A stretch of 52,949 nt of DNA from Aneurinibacillus danicus (GTDB taxonomy: Bacteria; Bacillota; Bacilli; Aneurinibacillales; Aneurinibacillaceae): contig NZ_BJXX01000098.1 in the NCBI RefSeq assembly GCF_007991215.1, positions 1-52,949 on the forward strand, given 5' to 3'. The stretch's first letter is position 1. Each line of letters begins with the position of its first letter. The notes below the pieces were generated by a model, which was not told the origin of the DNA, did no database searches, and saw only the letters and a program-made list of their open reading frames with translations. The translations under genes were made by a program, and so were the position numbers. Positions 49,227 through 52,949 of this stretch are shown one piece after another.

Positions 49227-49877
49227 TTATTGTCCGCCTCCGCCACCACTGCCGCCCTGTCCTCCTTGTCCTCCCTGTCCGCCTCCACCACCATTGCCGC
49301 CTTGCCCTTTGGTTTTGCTTGGTTCAGGCCTAATCATCTGCTCCTGCGCTTTATGGGCGATATCGATCATTTCAAGGCGAAACATAGGGCTTTGGAGAGA
49401 TTCTTTCATAACATTCATCGTTTGTTGGCGGTATGCGGGACCTTTCATTGTCTCTAATACCATCTTTTGATACTCAGGGTCCTTCATAATATTGAGCATC
49501 ATCTTTTGATACTCAGGATCCTTCATTAAGTCTTTGATGAGTTTTTTATTTTCTTCCTGCATGGCTTTAGCCATTGAGCTTGCGAATTTTGGATCCTGCA
49601 TCATTTCTTGCACCTGAATTCTTGTCTCTCCGCCTCCTGCATTTCCTCCACCCTGAATACTTTGTGTGGACATACGTCCCCTTTGCATCGCTTCTCTAAT
49701 TGCCCTCTGGCCTTCTCTTGTCTTAAGGATGTCGACAACCATATGCTTGGTCTCGTTGTAGTTTGTCGAAGCCGATTTTTCTCTTTGCTGATTTCCGCCG
49801 CCACAGCCGGTAAGGAGAGTGATAATCAGTAGAACACAGACCAATGTGTAGCTTGTGGAAACTGTAAAGCGTTTCAT
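49227..49877 (-). CDS. gerD: Spore germination lipoprotein GerD
   Basis: 216 residues from ATG 49877 with GAGGGAG upstream. Signal peptide with lipobox LTGC, a helical repeat region with MKDPEYQKM twice, and a Gly/Gln-rich tail. GerD scaffolds germinant receptors in the spore inner membrane. A sigma-G-like promoter lies upstream. The gerD-kbaA-pdaB neighbourhood agrees with B. subtilis order. Confidence 0.9.
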   Translation of the reverse strand: MKRFTVSTSYTLVCVLLIITLLTGCGGGNQQREKSASTNYNETKHMVVDILKTREGQRAIREAMQRGRMSTQSIQGGGNAGGGETRIQVQEMMQDPKFASSMAKAMQEENKKLIKDLMKDPEYQKMMLNIMKDPEYQKMVLETMKGPAYRQQTMNVMKESLQSPMFRLEMIDIAHKAQEQMIRPEPSKTKGQGGNGGGGGQGGQGGQGGSGGGGGQ

Positions 49878-49916
49878 GCCATTCTCCCTCTTTTCTCGAT
49901 TGGTGTAGTTATTTCT

Positions 49917-49946
49917 TAGCATGCGAAAGGATGGGCTGCTTTATCC
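49917..49946 (-). promoter_or_regulatory. Sigma-G-like promoter of gerD
   Basis: On the minus strand GGATA (49942-49946), 18 bases, CATGCTA (49917-49923), close to the forespore sigma-G consensus GNATR-N18-CATNHTA. Confidence 0.55.
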
Positions 49947-50079
49947 TTGTTGTATCGGAGGAGAGGATGGTGAATAGTGGACTGACTGGATTTTGTGGCA
50001 AATGCGCGAAACTGCTGGTGTTTTTATAGGGCCGTTGGTACAATCATAGAGGGAAAAGAGGAAGTATGGGGGTATATTA

Positions 50080-50676
50080 GTGACATTACGGAAGTGGTCT
50101 TTTCTTTTTTATACAACGCTTCTTATTGGAGCGTTGGGTGCAGTCATCTCAGGTACGATTATCGGACAGGAGAAGATGGACGGTGGATTTGCGAATTTTG
50201 GTATGGGGCTTATCGGCAGTTTGATTGCGGGTCTTATGTTCAGTGTTATCAGTCAGATGGGCTTCTTTGCTTATTTGACGCTGAATTATCTGGCTTTGAG
50301 TGTGCTAAGAAGAAAAAGCCTTTGGTTGGGAATACAGGTTATTTTAATCGTGCTCGTATTCGTAGATTTTGTAATATTAAGGCATGATATTTTTGCGAAG
50401 GAAGAGCCTATTCTTGGGTTTGTATGGCTGCCCCTCGGTTTGCTGGCTTACGCGGCTGTAGTGGCTTACTTTAAGGTGAAGGCGACCAACGCTTCCGCTT
50501 GGATTCCAACAATGTTTTTTATGTTTGTGGTAACAATTCTTGAATGGGTCCCGGCTCTGCAGGAGAATAATGTAAAGTCTATGATAATGATGATTGTGCC
50601 ACTTCTGTTATGTAATACATGGCAGATTATGCAGCTCCATCGTATTCTGCAAAAAAAGGAAAGCCCGGCGAAGTAA
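50080..50676 (+). CDS. kbaA: KinB-signalling pathway activation protein KbaA
   Basis: 198 residues, six predicted membrane helices, the size of KbaA. GTG 50080 with GGGGG upstream. KbaA stimulates KinB-dependent sporulation initiation. The motif MDGGFANFGMGLIGSLIAG and the gerD-kbaA-pdaB context support the call. KapB, another KinB helper, is encoded at 3549. Confidence 0.85.
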   Translation: MTLRKWSFLFYTTLLIGALGAVISGTIIGQEKMDGGFANFGMGLIGSLIAGLMFSVISQMGFFAYLTLNYLALSVLRRKSLWLGIQVILIVLVFVDFVILRHDIFAKEEPILGFVWLPLGLLAYAAVVAYFKVKATNASAWIPTMFFMFVVTILEWVPALQENNVKSMIMMIVPLLLCNTWQIMQLHRILQKKESPAK

Positions 50677-50691
50677 TCGCCTGGCTTTTTT
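50658..50691 (+). terminator. Terminator overlapping the kbaA stop
   Basis: AAAGCCCGGCG pairs with CGCCTGGCTTT around the stop codon, then a T-run. Confidence 0.7.
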
Positions 50692-50830
50692 GCAGGATAG
50701 GAAAGCCCGGCAATGGTCTCTCTCCTGGAGGTACCCGGATGTTTTGTCAGTCCGACCGGAGGGACACAAAGCGGCCGCTTGTCTTCTGTGCGGAAAAAAC
50801 ATGAGCAGCAACGCCGGCGAGTTTTTCTTA
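50690..50830 (-). repeat. Diverged dispersed repeat, copy 2
   Basis: Reverse-complement homolog of 215-303, and its right end (50812-50830) matches 24462-24485. It fills the gap between the convergent kbaA and pdaB. No gene is seen in it. Confidence 0.5.
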
Positions 50831-50832
50831 GT

Positions 50833-51591
50833 TTACTGAACTTCTTTTGTATTAACTTTTGTGCCGGCCATTAGTTCGGAAACTGTAACAAGCTCATAGC
50901 CTTTGCCTTGCAGCTGATCAATGATGGCAGGAAGCGCCAGATGTGTTTGTTTGCAGGAGTCGCTGGCGTGCATAAGCACAATGTCGCCCGGATGCGCTTT
51001 TTCCACTACATTTTTGACGATTTGCTCCGTACCAGGGTTCATCCAGTCTTTGGAGTCCGTATCCCATTGAACGACTGTATAGCCCATTTTGTCCGCGATC
51101 CTAAGGACGCGTTTGTCGAAATCACCGTTTGGCGTGCGAATCAGCGACGGAGCAGTACCGGTTAAACCTTTCAGGATTTCGTGAGCTCTTCCGATTTGTG
51201 TCTGGATTTCTTCGTCGGTTAAGCTGCTGTAGTTGACGTGTTTATGACCGTGTGAACCGATTTCATACCCCATGTCTTTGATGCGTTTGACGAGCTCAGG
51301 GTGGCTCTCGCTCCAGGGGGAGGAGAGAAAGAAGGTTGCTTTTTTTACGCCTTTTTTCTCAAGAACATCGAGAATGGGACCGGTCCGTTCCTCTCCCCAG
51401 CTGATATCAAACGTAAGCGCAAGTTTTTTCTCCCTCGTGTCCACTTTGTAAATGGCGGAGGGTTCGTTTTTTCCGGATGTAAAAATCGAGATATTATCCC
51501 TCTCCGCCCAGGCTATACCTATAGCGAATAAAGCGGCGGTAAAAATAATAAGATACTGCTTAAGACGTCTGGCGTTTACGATCCAAAACAA
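50833..51591 (-). CDS. pdaB: Sporulation polysaccharide deacetylase PdaB
   Basis: 252 residues, TTG start with GAGGAGGTG upstream. N-terminal membrane anchor, then NodB domain: LTFDISWG (catalytic Asp; the usual TFDDG is TFDIS), SHGHKHVNY (metal His pair), RTPNGDFD. PdaB is needed to keep spores stable late in sporulation. The Asp-Asp of typical deacetylases is absent, as in PdaB of other species. Confidence 0.92.
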   Translation of the reverse strand: MFWIVNARRLKQYLIIFTAALFAIGIAWAERDNISIFTSGKNEPSAIYKVDTREKKLALTFDISWGEERTGPILDVLEKKGVKKATFFLSSPWSESHPELVKRIKDMGYEIGSHGHKHVNYSSLTDEEIQTQIGRAHEILKGLTGTAPSLIRTPNGDFDKRVLRIADKMGYTVVQWDTDSKDWMNPGTEQIVKNVVEKAHPGDIVLMHASDSCKQTHLALPAIIDQLQGKGYELVTVSELMAGTKVNTKEVQ

Positions 51592-51630
51592 AATTACACC
51601 TCCTCACAGGCTTAATCCTTGTCCATTACA

Positions 51631-51658
51631 TATGTATGCGAGTGAGACAAGGATATGC
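51631..51658 (-). promoter_or_regulatory. Sporulation-type promoter of pdaB
   Basis: On the minus strand GCATATCC (51651-51658), 12 bases, CATACATA (51631-51638), resembling sigma-E/sigma-G promoters. Confidence 0.4.
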
Positions 51659-51743
51659 CTGCGGAACAAAAGGAATGCATAGAAACGAAATGTGATATTA
51701 TCAAGAAGGAGAAGCTGCACAAGAAAGGGGAACAGATAGACGA

Positions 51744-52400
51744 ATGATACAAAGACTGGGAAACATTGTCCGTCAGAATAAACGATATATCTGGATTGGT
51801 GTGGCGTTAATGCTGTTAGGAGTTTTTTTCGGATATACAAACGCTGAGGCAATTAAGCAGTTGGCGAAGCAAATGATGGATAGTATTCAGCGTATCGCCA
51901 GAGATATTAGTGAAACAAATAACCCCCTGTATACATTCTGGGTGATTTTTGAGAACAACGTAATGGCCGCGTTCAGTATGGTGGGGCTCGGCATCTTTTT
52001 CTTTGGTTTGTATCCGGCACTGGGTTTGTTTACAAACGGAATTTTGCTTGGATTCCTGCTTAAGGTATATGCCAGTGGCGGGGTGAGTCCATTAAAAATT
52101 TTGGTGGCTGGCATATTGCCTCATGGCATCATCGAGCTTAGCGCCATTATTTTCGCTTCAGCGATTGGGATTAAGCTGGGTGTTTTAACATACGATTGGA
52201 TAGTCAGCTTATTTGTCAGAGAGCGGCGATCCGCTGTAAAAGCACGCTTTAGCGAATTGCTGCGGGATTTACCGTTGATTGTGGGAACGATCGTAGTCAT
52301 GCTCTTTTTAGCAGCTGTAATTGAAAGCACGGTTACACCCCTGCTTATCCAGAACTTTATGGGACAGGATCTGGATATTATGAAGCAAGTATTCAAATAA
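51744..52400 (+). CDS. SpoIIM-family membrane protein
   Basis: 218 residues with about five hydrophobic segments, of the SpoIIM/DUF95 family. MVGLGIFFFGLYPALGLFTNGILLG and LPHGIIELSAI are typical motifs. True SpoIIM joins the DMP engulfment machine; this family also has non-sporulation members, so I leave the gene name open. Divergent from pdaB, supporting a sporulation link. Confidence 0.75.
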   Translation: MIQRLGNIVRQNKRYIWIGVALMLLGVFFGYTNAEAIKQLAKQMMDSIQRIARDISETNNPLYTFWVIFENNVMAAFSMVGLGIFFFGLYPALGLFTNGILLGFLLKVYASGGVSPLKILVAGILPHGIIELSAIIFASAIGIKLGVLTYDWIVSLFVRERRSAVKARFSELLRDLPLIVGTIVVMLFLAAVIESTVTPLLIQNFMGQDLDIMKQVFK

Positions 52401-52407
52401 TGCTGCG

Positions 52408-52441
52408 GCAAGCCCTGGCTTCGCCGTGGCTTTCTTTTTGT
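52408..52441 (+). terminator. Terminator after the SpoIIM-family gene
   Basis: AAGCC pairs with GGCTT around a GC-rich loop (CTGGCTTCGCCGT), followed by TCTTTTTG. Confidence 0.55.
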
Positions 52442-52513
52442 TTTAAGGAGTATAAACACCAATAAAAATTGGAAATATAATCCCAGGTTTATATTGAGAG
52501 AAGAGGGATAATC

Positions 52514-52732
52514 ATGATGGGCTTTTTATTTTCTGCACGCGAATGCTCAGAGATTAAATACTTAATTCGTAAGGAGCTTGAAGAAGTGTTATTTGATTTG
52601 AGTGACTATCGCACAGATGAAATGGTACGTAAAGCAATGGAGCAGCGCTATCATATACTTTTTAAAATGTATGCCCGGTTTGTATCGCCAAAGGAGCTAA
52701 CAAAATATATTCGAAACAAGAAGTACAAATAA
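52514..52732 (+). CDS. Small hypothetical protein
   Basis: 72 residues (or 71 from ATG 52517), GAGGG upstream. Helical and charged: ECSEIKYLIRKELEEVLFDL, then RYHILFKMYARFVSPKELTKYI. No family recognised. It lies directly before the rRNA promoters. Confidence 0.65.
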   Translation: MMGFLFSARECSEIKYLIRKELEEVLFDLSDYRTDEMVRKAMEQRYHILFKMYARFVSPKELTKYIRNKKYK

Positions 52733-52747
52733 AATGTTAATAAGGTA

Positions 52748-52777
52748 TTGACGCTGCATTTCTATATGTGATATATT
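52748..52777 (+). promoter_or_regulatory. rRNA operon promoter P1
   Basis: TTGACG (52748-52753), 18 bases, TATATT (52772-52777). Confidence 0.65.
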
Positions 52778-52848
52778 CTTTCTTGTCGCTGCTGAAGTAG
52801 CGCATAAGCTTCCGAAGAAAAACAACACGAAAATTTTTAAAAAAAGTG

Positions 52849-52877
52849 TTGCTTTCTGAAGTGGAATTTGATAAAAT
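52849..52877 (+). promoter_or_regulatory. rRNA operon promoter P2
   Basis: TTGCTT (52849-52854), 17 bases, TAAAAT (52872-52877). An A/T-rich run (52829-52845) upstream could act as an UP element. Confidence 0.7.
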
Positions 52878-52883
52878 ATAAAA

Positions 52884-52949
52884 GTCGCTGATGATAAGCG
52901 ACAGAGTAATAAAGTCCCTTGAAAACTGAACAGTGAAACTCGATTGTGC
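52884..52949 (+). other. Start of the pre-16S rRNA leader
   Basis: GTCGCTGATGATAAGCGAC hairpin, then CCTTGAAAACTGAACA, the phrase typical of the region upstream of 16S rRNA in Bacillota. The 16S gene itself is beyond the right edge. Confidence 0.6.

Noticed and set aside
49177-49470. Proline-rich plus-strand ORF
   Set aside because: Antisense to the Gly/Gln-rich end of gerD; the CCPPCPP pattern is just the complement of glycine codons.
52903-52949. 16S rRNA gene start
   Set aside because: Only the leader is present; the mature 16S start is beyond the window.

Overview
The window comes from the chromosome of an endospore-forming Bacillota (low to moderate GC, strong AGGAGG ribosome binding sites, frequent TTG and GTG starts). 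Sporulation and germination genes (cwlD, gerD, kbaA, kapB, pdaB), TnrA-type nitrogen control and GlpP-type glycerol antitermination point to the Bacillus/Brevibacillus/Aneurinibacillus side of the phylum. I favour an Aneurinibacillus-like member of the Paenibacillaceae; this is inferred from gene content, not a database match.

Layout. 1-3.9 kb: the end of an unidentified gene, a diverged repeat, an lrgAB pair, a small Cys-rich protein, tnrA, an SPFH membrane protein with a ribbon-helix-helix partner, and kapB. 4.1-6.1 kb: a probable operon of two bacteriohemerythrins and an HD-GYP protein. 6.2-10.6 kb: two small genes, then the glycerol locus glpF(remnant)-glpK-glpD with two GlpP-type leader terminators. 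10.7-23.0 kb: a substrate-binding protein, YesM-type kinase and YesN-type regulator, followed by two zinc dehydrogenases, an aldehyde dehydrogenase and a complete Rbs-like ABC importer whose binding protein is a paralog of the first one. 23.3-26.5 kb: an SLH-domain protein, a GIY-YIG nuclease/DUF2087 regulator pair, a decayed condensation-like acyltransferase gene and a small protein.

26.8-46.5 kb is the conserved core: S10-spc-alpha ribosomal operons (rpsJ to rplQ with secY, adk, map, infA and rpoA), the energy-coupling module ecfA1-ecfA2-ecfT, truA, and rplM-rpsI behind an L13-type leader. 46.6-52.7 kb holds ybaK, cwlD, salA/mrp, gerD, kbaA, pdaB, a SpoIIM-family gene and a small protein. 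The window ends in tandem rRNA promoters and the start of a pre-16S leader.

The core genes are ordinary. The most interesting material is in the accessory half and in the noncoding DNA. Two genes look shrunken by internal deletion (glpF, the acyltransferase), and one dehydrogenase has an ATA codon where its start should be. A binding protein-kinase-regulator set appears to sense the same class of ligand that the neighbouring transporter imports. A TnrA box sits at the activating distance from the tnrA promoter, and a perfect 28-bp palindrome lies on the predicted start site of the SPFH operon. A 117-bp folded palindromic element separates rplQ from ecfA1, and a diverged repeat family recurs in opposite orientations. 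Unlike in B. subtilis, rpsJ is not preceded by tufA and the str operon but has its own promoter and attenuator-like leader.
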